Positions 52,432 to 61,150 are shown, numbered from the stretch's first letter. The stretch is 64,000 bases of DNA from Salinigranum halophilum (GCF_007004735.1 NZ_SSNL01000003.1:620001-684000), one strand, 5' to 3'. A program made the numbers and translations. Notes: generated by a model from the sequence alone, not told the origin.

Positions 52432-52914
52432 TCAGAGCCGCTGGGGGCCATCCGGGTAGCCCCACACCCGGCTCCGGACCCAGAGGAAGAGCGAGAAGAC
52501 GACGGCACCGGCGGTGTCGGCGACGAGGTCGACGCCGGTGTCTTCGAGATAGAACGCGCGGCTCCAGTTGACCCAGAAGTCGGTGAACAGTCTCTCGTAG
52601 ACCTCGAACCACGTCCCGATGGCGAGCACCAGCAGGGGTAAGACGACGAAGACGGCGAACGCGCCGCGGGCGAGTTGTGGGCGGTAGACGTAGAGGACGG
52701 CCGCCACGCCCAGCCCCGAGAGGGCGTGGACCATCACGTCCCACCACCAGATCTTCGAGTAGAGGAACAGTCCCATGCTGGCGAAGTGTAGACCGGTGAC
52801 GCCGACGCCGAACCCCCCGACCGCGTACACGTCTTTGGGGCGAAGCGCTCGGCGTCGACTGAACGCCTCGACCCAGCGTGTCGAGCGGGCGAGCGCGTCG
52901 GAGCGCGGAAGCAT
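52432..52914 (-). CDS. Membrane protein with acidic helix-bundle motifs, paralogue A
   Basis: This 160-residue protein has about four membrane segments. Its core motifs are WWWDVMVHALSGLGVAAVLY, GTWFEVYERLFTDFWVNW and AFYLEDTGVDLVADTAGA. The charged membrane residues (D, H, E, E, D, D) recall VanZ- or DUF2238/YjdF-like membrane proteins and might bind metal or phosphate. The start MLPRSDAL at 52914 is chosen. The next gene upstream (52983-53426) is a clear homologue in the same direction, 68 bases away. Function unknown. Confidence 0.87.
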   Translation of the reverse strand: MLPRSDALARSTRWVEAFSRRRALRPKDVYAVGGFGVGVTGLHFASMGLFLYSKIWWWDVMVHALSGLGVAAVLYVYRPQLARGAFAVFVVLPLLVLAIGTWFEVYERLFTDFWVNWSRAFYLEDTGVDLVADTAGAVVFSLFLWVRSRVWGYPDGPQRL

Positions 52915-52982
52915 ACCTCCCCCTCGGAGAGGCGACAAAAAAGCGTTTGCCCCCGGTTATCACGACTGGCGACGACGGCCCG

Positions 52983-53426
52983 TCACGACCGCCGGACGCG
53001 GCTGTACAGCCTGAGGACGACACCGAAGGTGACCGCCCCGAGCGTGTCGACGACGAGGTCGACGGCGGTGTCTTCGAGGTAGAAGGCGTTGGACCAGCCG
53101 TACCAGAAGTCCTTGAACACCCGCTCGTACACCTCGAACCACGTCCCGATACAGAGGACACAGACCGGGAGGACGACGAAGAGGCCGACCCGCGAGCGGA
53201 ACCCCTCGGTCCAGGCGAGATACAGCAGGGCGGCGACGCCGAAGCCCGACGTGAAGTGGGTGAGGAGGTCCCACCACCACAGTTCGGTGTAGATGCCGTA
53301 CGCGAGACCCGCGAAGTGGAGGGCACTGACGCCGACACCCCAGGCGAGCGCCGCCGCCCACGCCCCCCGGCGGTGGCGACGGTAGCGGACGTCTATGTCG
53401 CTGACTCGGGTGTCCGTCAGCGACAT
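52983..53426 (-). CDS. Membrane protein with acidic helix-bundle motifs, paralogue B
   Basis: This 147-residue protein shares the full pattern with its neighbour: WWWDLLTHFTSGFGVAALLY, GTWFEVYERVFKDFWYGW and AFYLEDTAVDLVVDTLGA. The conserved WWWD, His, FEVYER, LEDT-VDLV-DT-GA residues line up without gaps, so the two arose by tandem duplication. The N-terminal 20 residues differ. The start MSLTDTRVSD at 53426 is chosen over an Arg-rich extension. Role unknown, presumably the same or a related substrate, possibly as a heterodimer. Confidence 0.88.
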   Translation of the reverse strand: MSLTDTRVSDIDVRYRRHRRGAWAAALAWGVGVSALHFAGLAYGIYTELWWWDLLTHFTSGFGVAALLYLAWTEGFRSRVGLFVVLPVCVLCIGTWFEVYERVFKDFWYGWSNAFYLEDTAVDLVVDTLGAVTFGVVLRLYSRVRRS

Positions 53427-53598
53427 CGCTCCCCCTCCACACGAGCGAACCGCGGTCGTCGACGCCGACGCTGGCGGCGCTGTCGCCGCGCCGTCTCGCG
53501 AATGGAGGGGCTCGCCGCGCCGACCCACGCCGGACGTCTGCGCATACTCCTCTCTCGTTCACCCGGACGTAAATACGTGTCCGGCGGTCCACAGCGGC

Positions 53599-53943
53599 CT
53601 AGTCTTCGCCGTCCCAGTCGGGGTTCACTCTGGGCGGTGCGAAGATATCCACGCCCTCCACCGTCGTGTCACCACGGTTCTCCACTGCGTGTGGCTCCCC
53701 GCCCGGAATCGCGTAGGAGTCGCCGGCCGAGACGGTGAGTTCCTCGCCGTCGACGAGGAAGGTGAGCGTTCCGGCCGTGAGGTAGCCGGTCTGTTCGTGC
53801 GGGTGGCTGTGCTCGGGGACCGTCGCGCCGGCCTCGATGCGGAAGTGCTGGACGCTCATCTCCGTCCCGGCGGCGAGCTGTGCGAGGTGGACACCGTCGA
53901 CGGCCTCGGTGGCCTCGACGGCGGACAGTGGAACGCGCTCCAT
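53599..53943 (-). CDS. Cupin domain protein
   Basis: This 114-residue single cupin starts at MERVPLSAVEATE. Motif 1 is VPEHSHPHEQTGYLTAGTLTFLVDGEE, with three histidines and a glutamine/glutamate-type site. Motif 2 is IPGGEPHAVENRGD. It is similar in layout to small metal-binding oxygenase-like or sensor cupins. It is divergent from the zinc-ribbon HTH gene, with 52 bases between starts. Substrate unknown. Confidence 0.92.
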   Translation of the reverse strand: MERVPLSAVEATEAVDGVHLAQLAAGTEMSVQHFRIEAGATVPEHSHPHEQTGYLTAGTLTFLVDGEELTVSAGDSYAIPGGEPHAVENRGDTTVEGVDIFAPPRVNPDWDGED

Positions 53944-53995
53944 GGCAGTCCCGCGACGGCGAGCGATATAAGGGTGGGGGCCGCAGAGTGAGGGT

Positions 53996-54514
53996 ATGTA
54001 CGCGGTCGTCGGCTGTACCGACTGTGCGGCGCTGTGGCTGGTCTCCGACCCCGAGTCGTCGAAGACGGCGCGGTGTCCTCGCTGTGGCCGCCGCCACCAG
54101 ACCCGAACGTTGCGACGCTTCTTCGAGTCCGACGACCGGGACGCCGCCCGACAGGCGCGAGCGGCGTTGCTCGCGAAGAAACAGGGCGCATCGGAGGCGT
54201 TCTCGAGCCTCGACTCCGTCGCGCAGATGGAGGCACAGACGGACGAACCCGTCGTCGACGACCGGGAGTATCTGGAGCGGTCGGGGCTCGACGCCGACGA
54301 GGTGGCGGCCGCGGGAACGGAGACGCAGCAGTCGCGCACCCGTGACCAGGTGGTCCGCGACGCCATCCGCGAGGGCGACCGCCCGGACGAAGACCGAGTC
54401 GTCGCCTACGCGGTCGACAACGGCGTGCCCGCGGAGGCCGCCCGCGACCTCCTGGAGAAGCTCACGCGCCGCGGCGAGGTCTCGGAGAGCCGCGGTCGCT
54501 ACCGACTGCTCTGA
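53996..54514 (+). CDS. DUF5817-like zinc-ribbon and winged-helix protein
   Basis: This 172-residue haloarchaeal protein has an N-terminal zinc ribbon CTDCAALWL...CPRCGRRH (residues about 7-31). An RHQTRTLRRF basic segment, a helix-rich middle (DRDAARQARAALLAKKQGASEA) and a C-terminal HTH-like domain follow, the last with VVAYAVDNGVPAEAARDLLEKLTRRGEV. The layout suggests RNA or DNA binding, and the family has no assigned role. It is divergent from the cupin gene. The small membrane protein gene converges on it. Confidence 0.88.
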   Translation: MYAVVGCTDCAALWLVSDPESSKTARCPRCGRRHQTRTLRRFFESDDRDAARQARAALLAKKQGASEAFSSLDSVAQMEAQTDEPVVDDREYLERSGLDADEVAAAGTETQQSRTRDQVVRDAIREGDRPDEDRVVAYAVDNGVPAEAARDLLEKLTRRGEVSESRGRYRLL

Positions 54515-54531
54515 CTCCGTCTTTCGACGGC

Positions 54532-54687
54532 TCAGACGACTCCCAGCAACCGAAGCGCCGTCAGGGCCGAGACGAGGACGCCCAGGGCGAGTTTCGCGAG
54601 TCGGAGTGTCAGGACCGCTCTTCGATAGTCGTCACGCCCGTCGGTGGCGTCGCTCGCGCGGGTCGGGTCTGTCGTATCTGTGCGCAT
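54532..54687 (-). CDS. 51-residue single-pass membrane protein
   Basis: This short frame runs from ATG 54687 to 54532. It encodes an acidic and polar N-terminus (MRTDTTDPTRASDATDGRDD) and one hydrophobic helix near the C-terminus (LAKLALGVLVSALTALRLLGVV). It lies 130 bases downstream of HMG-CoA reductase on the same strand and just past a GTGRRA repeat. I know no family. Small membrane proteins of this kind are common but hard to verify by sequence. The longer frame to 55071 overlaps HMGR and reads as a shadow. Confidence 0.5.
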   Translation of the reverse strand: MRTDTTDPTRASDATDGRDDYRRAVLTLRLAKLALGVLVSALTALRLLGVV

Positions 54688-54769
54688 GGTGGACGCGCCC
54701 GCCGGTGCTCGCCGACGGGCGCGTGACGACCATCGAGCGCGAGGTGAAAAAGCGCGAGCCAGCCGCGTG

Positions 54770-54799
54770 GTGGAAGTGGAAGTGAAAGTGGGAGTGAAC
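54770..54799. repeat. Five tandem GTGRRA-type hexamers between HMGR and the small membrane protein
   Basis: GTGGAA, GTGGAA, GTGAAA, GTGGGA and GTGAAC run end to end at 54770-54799. On the HMGR coding strand this is a pyrimidine-rich tract beyond the stop at 54818, resembling archaeal termination zones in position. Confidence 0.55.
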
Positions 54800-54817
54800 C
54801 TGAAACGGTCTCGGCGG

Positions 54818-56065
54818 CTACCGGCCGAGGGACTCGTGCGCCGACGAGAGGTGTCTCGACGCCAGCGCCGACAGCAAGGAGAGTTCGCCCGCGAGCGCAC
54901 CGACCGCGATGCACTCGGCGAGCGCGTCGGCGTTCGCTCCCGGCGGGTCGCCGCCGCCGCGGACCCCAAGCACGTCGAGGCCCTCCGCCTGCGTCGGGAG
55001 CTTCGTCCCGCCGCCGACGGTGCCGACCTCGAGTGAGGCGAGTGAGACCGACGCGTAGAGTCCCTCCTCACGGACCTCGGCCGTGGTGATGGCGTTCGCG
55101 CCTTCGACGACCTGCGCCGCGTCCTGTCCCGTCGCGAGGAACATCGCGGCGACCACGTTGGCGACGTGGGCGTTGAAGCCGAACGACCCGGCCTTCGCGC
55201 TGCCGACGAGGTTCTTCCGGGTGTTGATCTCCGCGACCGCTTCGGGCGTGGTGTGCAGGCGCGCTTCGACGACGTCGCGCGGGATGAGTACGTCCGCGGT
55301 GACGCTTCGGCCCCGCCCCTCGACGGCGTTGATTGCGGCGGGCTTCTTGTCCGTGCAGAGGTTCCCCGACAGGGCCACGAGCGAGGCCGGCGTCTCCCGT
55401 TCGACCACCTCGCACGCCGCCTGTGTGGCGATGGTCGCCATGTTCATTCCCATCGCGTCCTTCGTGTCGTATCTGAACCGCAAGAAGACGTTGTCGCCGA
55501 CGACGTACGGCTTCACCGCGTCTAGCTCCCCGTGGCTCGTGGTCTCCTCGGCGGCCTCTTTCAGTTTCGACCCGTTGTCGCGGACCCACGACGCGAGCGC
55601 CTCACCCTCGACGACCGACTCGACGCGGAAGACGGGCGCGCGGGTCATCCCCGTCGCGGTCACGCGGGCAGTGGCCCCCCCGGCGCGGTCGATAACGGAA
55701 CAGCCGCGGTTGACGGAGGCGAGCAGTGCACCCTCGGTCGTGGCCATCGGGAGGTAATACTCGCCGGCGGCGGCGCCGCCGTCGACGGAGACGGGGCCGA
55801 CGACGCCGGCGGGAATCTGAACCGTGCCCGTCATGTTCTCGATGTTCGCGTCGGCGTCGGCCGCGTCGAACGAGTAGGCACCGACGTGGTCGAGCGACGC
55901 GCCCGACTGCTCCTCGACGAGGAGTCGCCGGACGCTCGTCGCGGTGTCGGCGTCGGTGTGCTCCTCGAGCGCGTGAAAACGGATGTCGCCCGCGCGGACG
56001 CGTTCGGCGAGCGCTTCAGCCTCTGCCTCCGCCTCCCCCTTCGTGTCCGTGTTCGAGTCGGTCAT
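54818..56065 (-). CDS. hmgA: 3-hydroxy-3-methylglutaryl-CoA reductase
   Basis: This 415-residue class I HMG-CoA reductase makes mevalonate for archaeal isoprenoid lipids, quinones and carotenoids. It is the target of mevinolin in haloarchaea. Catalytic residues are visible: Glu in TTEGALLASVNRG, Lys in CTDKKPAAINAVEGRG, Asp in KDAMGMNMA, and His in SAHESLGR near the C-terminus. It also has AKAGSFGFNAHVAN and TVGGGTKLPTQAEGL. The start MTDSNTDTKGE at 56065 gives an acidic leader of about 20 residues. It stands alone except for a possible small membrane protein downstream. Confidence 0.97.
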   Translation of the reverse strand: MTDSNTDTKGEAEAEAEALAERVRAGDIRFHALEEHTDADTATSVRRLLVEEQSGASLDHVGAYSFDAADADANIENMTGTVQIPAGVVGPVSVDGGAAAGEYYLPMATTEGALLASVNRGCSVIDRAGGATARVTATGMTRAPVFRVESVVEGEALASWVRDNGSKLKEAAEETTSHGELDAVKPYVVGDNVFLRFRYDTKDAMGMNMATIATQAACEVVERETPASLVALSGNLCTDKKPAAINAVEGRGRSVTADVLIPRDVVEARLHTTPEAVAEINTRKNLVGSAKAGSFGFNAHVANVVAAMFLATGQDAAQVVEGANAITTAEVREEGLYASVSLASLEVGTVGGGTKLPTQAEGLDVLGVRGGGDPPGANADALAECIAVGALAGELSLLSALASRHLSSAHESLGR

Positions 56066-56174
56066 ACGCCCACGTCTCCCTCGCGGGGCTAACGCTTGTC
56101 GGTCCACTCTCGACGCCGTCTCCTCGTTTCCCGACTCCCGAACGTTCTTGCCCCTCCATCACACCTGAGGGTGT

Positions 56175-57737
56175 ATGACCGCGGCCGCCGACCTCATCCT
56201 CACCGACGCGGAGGTACACACCCTCTCCGACCCCGACGAGACGTACGAGGCCCTCGCCGTCCGCGACGGTCGAATCGTCCGCCTCACGAACGCCTACGAC
56301 GTCGACTTCCTCGCCGGTACCGACACCCGCGTCGTCAGCCTCGACGGCCGAGTGGTCCTCCCGGGCTTCGTCGACGCCCACACGCACCTCCCGATGGTCG
56401 GACGACGGCTCGTCCACGCCGACCTCTCCGTCGACGCTCGAGACGACGCGCTCGACCGCCTCCGCGAACGCGCGGTCGCGGTTGCCGTGAGAGATGACGG
56501 CCGGGACGAGGCGGCGCGGGGACGCGAGTGGGTCCAGGGCTTCGGCTACGACGAGTCACGCTGGGACGACGACGGCTATCTCACCCGGGCGGAACTCGAC
56601 GCGGTGTCCGACTCCCTCCCAGTCGTCGCCTTCCGCGAGGATATGCACGTCGCCTCCGTCAACTCGGCCGCACTCGACCGGCTCGGTCTCGCCGCCGGCG
56701 ACCACGGGGGTGACGTACAGGGCGACGACGAGGCGACCGGCGTCCTCGTCGAGTCGGCGGTCGACGACGTCTGGGACGCCGTCGCCCCCTCCCGCGCGGA
56801 GACGCGCGACCTCCTGGCGGCCGCACAGCGCCACGCCAACGAGCGCGGCGTCACCGGTGTCCACGACATGGTTCGGAACTCTCACGCCCCCGAGGTGTAC
56901 CGCGACCTCGAAGCCGCGGACGAACTCTCACTCCGCGTTCGACTCAACTACTGGTCGGACCACCTCGACTGCCTGACCGACGTCGGCCTCCGGACGAACC
57001 ACGGGGCGGGGCTCGTCACGGTCGGTGCCATCAAGACCTACACCGACGGGAGCTTCGGCGGCCGGACGGCGAAGCTGTCCGAACCCTACGCAGACGCCGA
57101 CACGACCGGGCAGTGGGTCGTCCCGCCCGAGGAACTCCACGACCTCGTCCGTCGGGCCGACGCCGCGGGCTTTCAGCTGACGGCGCACGCGATCGGCGAC
57201 GAGGCGGTCGACGCCGTCCTGGACGCGTTCGAGGCCGTCGACGGCGACGGACAGCGACACCGCATCGAACACGCGGAACTCACCGACGACGAGGCGATCG
57301 AGCGGATGCGAGCGGCCGGCGTCGTCGCCTCGGTCCAGCCCAACTTCCTGAAGTGGGCCGACGAGGGCGGACTGTACGAGCGACGACTCGGCGACCGACG
57401 AACCGAGACGAACCGCTACCGCGCGATGGTCGACGCCGGCGTCCCGCTCGCGTTCGGGAGCGACTGTATGCCGCTCGACCCGCTGTTGGGCGTCGACCAC
57501 GCCGTCACCGCCCCTGCCGCGGAACAGCGCCTCACGGTCACCGAGGCGCTCCGGGCGTACACCGTCGGCGGCGCGTACGCGGGCTTCGACGAGGACCGAC
57601 TCGGGACGCTCGCGCTCGGCACTCGGGCGGACCTGGTCGTCCTCGACGAGTCACCGTGGGATGCGGGACGCATCCGCGACATCGACCCCGTGTTGACCGT
57701 CGTGGACGGGCGGGTGGTGTACGACGCACTGGCGTGA
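56175..57737 (+). CDS. YtcJ-like amidohydrolase
   Basis: This 520-residue amidohydrolase-3 (YtcJ) protein has metal ligands in GFVDAHTHLPMV, and then GFGYDESRWDDDGY. A conserved lysine or glutamate bridge lies near GAIKTYTDGSFGGRTA. Later ligands are AHAIGDEAVD and HRIEHAELTDDE, and the family ending is VPLAFGSDCMPLDPLLG. Members hydrolyse N-acyl or formamide-type bonds. The substrate is not known. The next gene, pyrF, starts 70 bases downstream on the same strand. Confidence 0.93.
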   Translation: MTAAADLILTDAEVHTLSDPDETYEALAVRDGRIVRLTNAYDVDFLAGTDTRVVSLDGRVVLPGFVDAHTHLPMVGRRLVHADLSVDARDDALDRLRERAVAVAVRDDGRDEAARGREWVQGFGYDESRWDDDGYLTRAELDAVSDSLPVVAFREDMHVASVNSAALDRLGLAAGDHGGDVQGDDEATGVLVESAVDDVWDAVAPSRAETRDLLAAAQRHANERGVTGVHDMVRNSHAPEVYRDLEAADELSLRVRLNYWSDHLDCLTDVGLRTNHGAGLVTVGAIKTYTDGSFGGRTAKLSEPYADADTTGQWVVPPEELHDLVRRADAAGFQLTAHAIGDEAVDAVLDAFEAVDGDGQRHRIEHAELTDDEAIERMRAAGVVASVQPNFLKWADEGGLYERRLGDRRTETNRYRAMVDAGVPLAFGSDCMPLDPLLGVDHAVTAPAAEQRLTVTEALRAYTVGGAYAGFDEDRLGTLALGTRADLVVLDESPWDAGRIRDIDPVLTVVDGRVVYDALA

Positions 57738-57807
57738 CGGCCCAACAGTCACGGCACACACGGCCGAACCCGAACCCTCTTTGAGTCCCCGGGGAGGATA
57801 CGCGGCA

Positions 57808-58611
57808 ATGACCGAGCGCTTCTTCGACCGCCTCCGCGACCGTATCACCCGCGTCGACAGCGTCGTCTCCGTCGGACTCGACCCCGACCCCGCGCGTCTC
57901 CCCGACCACCTCCACGAGTACGACCTGCCGCGGTGGGCGTTCAACCGCCGCATCATCGACGAGACGCACGAACACGCCGCCTGCTACAAGCCGAACGTCG
58001 CCTTCTACGAGGACGGCGACGGGTGGCGCGCGCTCCGTGAGACCATCGCGTACGCCCACGGAAAGGACGTCCCCGTCCTCCTCGATGCGAAGCGAGCCGA
58101 CATCGGCAACACCTCCCGACAGTATGCGAAACTCCTCGAGTACGCCGACGCGATTACGCTCAACCCCTACCTCGGACGGGACTCGCTGGAGCCGTTTCTC
58201 TCCCGAGCAGACAAGGGCGTGTTCGTCCTCTGTCGCACCTCCAACCCCGGCGGGAGCGACCTGCAGGACCTCGAACTCGCCTCGGGTGACCGGGTGTACG
58301 AGCGGGTCGCCGCGCTCGCAGAGCTGTGGAACGGGAACGAAAACGTCGGCCTCGTCGTCGGGGCCACCACGCCCGAGGAACTCGAGTCGGTCCGCGAACA
58401 GGTGCCCGACCTTCCGTTCTTGGTTCCTGGCGTGGGTGCACAGGGTGGCGACGCCGAGGCCGCGGTCACCCACGGCCTCGCCGACGGGGTCGGCCTCGTC
58501 AACTCCTCTCGCGGCATCATCTTCGCCGGCGAAGACCAGGGGGAGGCGTTCGCCAAGGTGGCCGGCGACGCGGCGAAGCGACTCAAGAAGCGGCTCAATC
58601 AGTACCGCTGA
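57808..58611 (+). CDS. pyrF: Orotidine 5'-phosphate decarboxylase
   Basis: This 267-residue enzyme converts OMP to UMP, the last step of pyrimidine synthesis. The Lys-Asp-Lys-Asp charge network is in LLDAKRADIGNT, and YKPNVAFYE and LNPYLGRDSLEP follow. FLVPGVGAQGGDAE and LVNSSRGIIFA form the phosphate cap. Length and motifs match the longer PyrF group 2 found in haloarchaea. ATG 57808 is used; the frame also opens at TTG 57781. Confidence 0.97.
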   Translation: MTERFFDRLRDRITRVDSVVSVGLDPDPARLPDHLHEYDLPRWAFNRRIIDETHEHAACYKPNVAFYEDGDGWRALRETIAYAHGKDVPVLLDAKRADIGNTSRQYAKLLEYADAITLNPYLGRDSLEPFLSRADKGVFVLCRTSNPGGSDLQDLELASGDRVYERVAALAELWNGNENVGLVVGATTPEELESVREQVPDLPFLVPGVGAQGGDAEAAVTHGLADGVGLVNSSRGIIFAGEDQGEAFAKVAGDAAKRLKKRLNQYR

Positions 58612-58635
58612 GCGCCGCTCGCCCCGTGTCCGCGC

Positions 58636-58743
58636 TCAGTCGACGAGTCCGACGGCGTGGACGTGGGCTCTGAGGGCGCGCTTCGTCTCGAACTCCTTCC
58701 CACAGACCTCACACCGGTACGAGTCGCTGTCGTCGCCGTACAT
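58636..58743 (-). CDS. 35-residue C2H2-type zinc-finger protein
   Basis: This tiny frame runs from ATG 58743 to TGA at 58636. It encodes SYRCEVCGKEFETKRALRAH followed by VHAVGLVD. The CxxC...H...H pattern with F and L at the hydrophobic positions is that of a single C2H2 finger. The second His follows after only one residue (HVH) instead of three to five. It is followed downstream by pyrF in a convergent arrangement. Single-finger proteins of this length occur in haloarchaea and may bind nucleic acid, but the role is unknown. Confidence 0.65.
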   Translation of the reverse strand: MYGDDSDSYRCEVCGKEFETKRALRAHVHAVGLVD

Positions 58744-58921
58744 ACTCTCGTGTCAATCGACGGCACATCGACATGAGCGTTCCGCCCGGTGGTCGACGCC
58801 ACACACAGCCGTCGTCGTCACTGGGAGTCTGCCCGGCATCGGTGTCGGCGGACGCACGCCACCCTCGTCGTGGCGTCGCCGGGTGCGAGACGCTTACAAT
58901 CCCGCGCGCCCAAGCGGGGGT

Positions 58922-59422
58922 GTGGACCGAGACCGACTCGTCTTGGGGCTCGCGGCCGTCTTCGCCGGCCTGACCGTCCTCCTAGTGGTGCTCTCGTTCA
59001 CCCAGCAGCTGTTCTTGCTCGTCCTCGCCGTCCCGTTCGCCGCGACGACCTACTTCATGTGGTATCAGGCGAGCGGCCGACTGCAAGAGCGGACGCGGAC
59101 CCGGCGCGTTCGGGCCGGCAGTCGATTCCGCGGCCCACAGGGTGGCCAGGCCGGGCCCACCGGGCCCGGCGGGTTCGGTGCCGGTGCCCAGCGCCAGGGA
59201 CAGAGCCAGTCCCGATTCGGCGGCCAACAGGCGTCCTCGGGGCCCTCACAGCGCGAGGCGTACCGGACGCTCGGACTGGACCCCGGTGCCGACGAGGCGG
59301 CCGTTCGGAGCGCGTACCGTGAACGCGTCAAGGAGGTCCATCCGGACCGCCCGTCGGGCGACGAGGACGAGTTCAAACGCGTCAACCGGGCGTACGAGCG
59401 ACTGACCGAGGAGCCGACGTGA
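58922..59422 (+). CDS. Membrane-anchored J-domain protein
   Basis: This 166-residue protein from GTG 58922 has two adjacent hydrophobic segments in residues 5-48, forming a hairpin membrane anchor. A Gly/Gln-rich linker (about 60-110) and a C-terminal J-domain follow: REAYRTLGLDPGADEAAVRSAYRERVKEVHPDRPSGDEDEFKRVNRAYERL, with the HPD tripeptide intact. It should recruit a DnaK-type chaperone to the membrane. It lacks the Zn and substrate-binding parts of DnaJ. It precedes the GTPBP1-like gene by about 108 bases. Confidence 0.9.
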   Translation: MDRDRLVLGLAAVFAGLTVLLVVLSFTQQLFLLVLAVPFAATTYFMWYQASGRLQERTRTRRVRAGSRFRGPQGGQAGPTGPGGFGAGAQRQGQSQSRFGGQQASSGPSQREAYRTLGLDPGADEAAVRSAYRERVKEVHPDRPSGDEDEFKRVNRAYERLTEEPT

Positions 59423-59530
59423 CCGCTCGGCTCGGCCGACTCGCTTCCGGCCCCCGTTCACGAGCGCTCCTGTGACACGAGGACTCGTACCACGGAAAGT
59501 CTTAACGTGGGTGGTTTCCTACGCGCGGAC

Positions 59531-61129
59531 ATGAGCGCTGACCGGGCCGTTCTCGACGAGGCCCTCGAGCGCGGAGAGGAAGAGGGCGGCTACATCGAGT
59601 TCAAAGAACGGCTGTCCCGCAGCGTCCATCTCTCGGAGGGGCGGATGGAGAGCCTCGCAGCACAGTTGCGCCACCGCGTCCTCTCGGGCGACGGCACGGC
59701 GACCTACGTCATCGGTGTCACCGACGACGGTGGCATCGCCGGTATCTCCCGGGAGGAGTTCTCGGAGTCGATGGACGTCCTCTCGCTCCTGGCGGAGGAG
59801 GCGGGCGCCCACATCCACGACGTCGAGACGTGGGGTGTCGGCGACGACGGCCTCGTCGGCGTCGCGACCCTCCACGAGGGAGCGATGCTCGACGGCGACG
59901 ACGACCACATCGTCGTCGGCACGGCCGGTCACGTCGACCACGGCAAATCGACCCTCGTCGGTTCGCTCGTGACCGGCCGGTCGGACGACGGCGAGGGCGC
60001 GACTCGTTCGTTCCTCGACGTCCAACCCCACGAGGTCGAACGCGGGCTCTCCGCCGACCTCTCGTACGGCGTCTACGGCTTCGACTCGGACGGGCCGGTG
60101 CATATGGAAAACCCACACCGGAAGGCCGACCGCGCGCGAATCGTTCAGGAGGCGGACCGCCTCGTCTCGTTCGTCGACACGGTCGGCCACGAGCCGTGGC
60201 TCCGAACGACGATCCGTGGACTCGTGGGCCAGCGACTCGACTACGGCCTCATCGTCGTCGCCGCGGACGACGGGCCGACCCGGACGACGCGTGAACACCT
60301 CGGTATCCTGCTCGCGATGGAGCTCCCCACGATCGTCGCGCTCACCAAGGTCGACGTGGTCTCCGACGAGCGCGTCAGCGAGGTCGAACGGGAGGTCGAA
60401 CGGCTCCTTCGCGACGTCGGGAAGACGCCGCTCAGAATCGAACGCCACGGGGTCGAGACGGCCGCTGAGGAGATCGGCGACGCCGTCGTCCCCATCCTCA
60501 GGACCAGCGCCGTGACGAAACAGGGGATCGACGAACTCGACTATCTGTTCGAGTTCCTGCCGAAGACGACCCGTGAGGACGGCGACTTCCGGATGTACAT
60601 CGACCGCTCGTACTCCGTCACGGGCGTCGGGGCCGTCGCCTCCGGGACGGTGAACGCCGGGACTGTCGAGGCCGGTGACGAACTCCTCGTCGGCCCGATG
60701 GCCGACGGTGCCTTCCGGGAGGTCGAAGTCCGCTCCATCGAGATGCACTACCACCGTGTCGACCGCGCGAAGGCCGGCCGTATCGTCGGCATCGCGCTCA
60801 AGGGTGTCCGCGAGGCCGACCTCGAGCGCGGGATGGTCCTCCTCCCGGCCGACGCCGACCCCACGCCGGTCAAGCGGTTCGAGGCGGAGGTGATGGTGCT
60901 CAACCACCCGACCAGAATCGGCTCGGGCTACGAGCCGGTCATCCACCTCGAAACCATCAGCGAGGCGGCGGTGTTCCGGCCCGCGGGTGGGCAGTTGCTC
61001 CCCGGCGACAGCGGGACGACGGATATCGAATTCAAATTCCGCCCGTACCTGGTCGAGGAGGGTCAGCGCTTCGTCTTCCGCGAGGGACGGAGTAAGGGCG
61101 TCGGGACGGTTACGCAGGTCTACGACTGA
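59531..61129 (+). CDS. GTPBP1-like translational GTPase
   Basis: This 532-residue GTPase has an N-terminal domain (about 1-130) with GGYIEFKERLSRSVHLSEGR and VIGVTDDGGIAGISREEFSES. A GTP-binding domain follows with GTAGHVDHGKSTLVGSL (G1), DTVGHEPWLRT (G3) and TKVD (G4), and then two beta-barrel domains like EF-Tu. The family is shared with eukaryotic GTPBP1/2, which rescue or modulate translation and mRNA turnover. The start at ATG 59531 follows a TCTTAA tract. The next gene has markedly lower G+C. Confidence 0.92.
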   Translation: MSADRAVLDEALERGEEEGGYIEFKERLSRSVHLSEGRMESLAAQLRHRVLSGDGTATYVIGVTDDGGIAGISREEFSESMDVLSLLAEEAGAHIHDVETWGVGDDGLVGVATLHEGAMLDGDDDHIVVGTAGHVDHGKSTLVGSLVTGRSDDGEGATRSFLDVQPHEVERGLSADLSYGVYGFDSDGPVHMENPHRKADRARIVQEADRLVSFVDTVGHEPWLRTTIRGLVGQRLDYGLIVVAADDGPTRTTREHLGILLAMELPTIVALTKVDVVSDERVSEVEREVERLLRDVGKTPLRIERHGVETAAEEIGDAVVPILRTSAVTKQGIDELDYLFEFLPKTTREDGDFRMYIDRSYSVTGVGAVASGTVNAGTVEAGDELLVGPMADGAFREVEVRSIEMHYHRVDRAKAGRIVGIALKGVREADLERGMVLLPADADPTPVKRFEAEVMVLNHPTRIGSGYEPVIHLETISEAAVFRPAGGQLLPGDSGTTDIEFKFRPYLVEEGQRFVFREGRSKGVGTVTQVYD

Positions 61130-61145
61130 CTTGGTATAGCCGGGA

Positions 61146-61150
61146 TTTAC
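61146..61150 (+). promoter_or_regulatory. TATA-like TTTAC before the low-G+C membrane protein gene
   Basis: TTTAC in a local AT-rich context lies 27-31 bases before the ATG at 61177, consistent with a leaderless start. Confidence 0.35.

Noticed and set aside
54532-55071. 179-codon minus-strand frame covering the end of hmgA
   Set aside because: Only the last 51 codons lie outside hmgA; the upstream part is an out-of-frame shadow of HMGR. I kept only the short frame from 54687.
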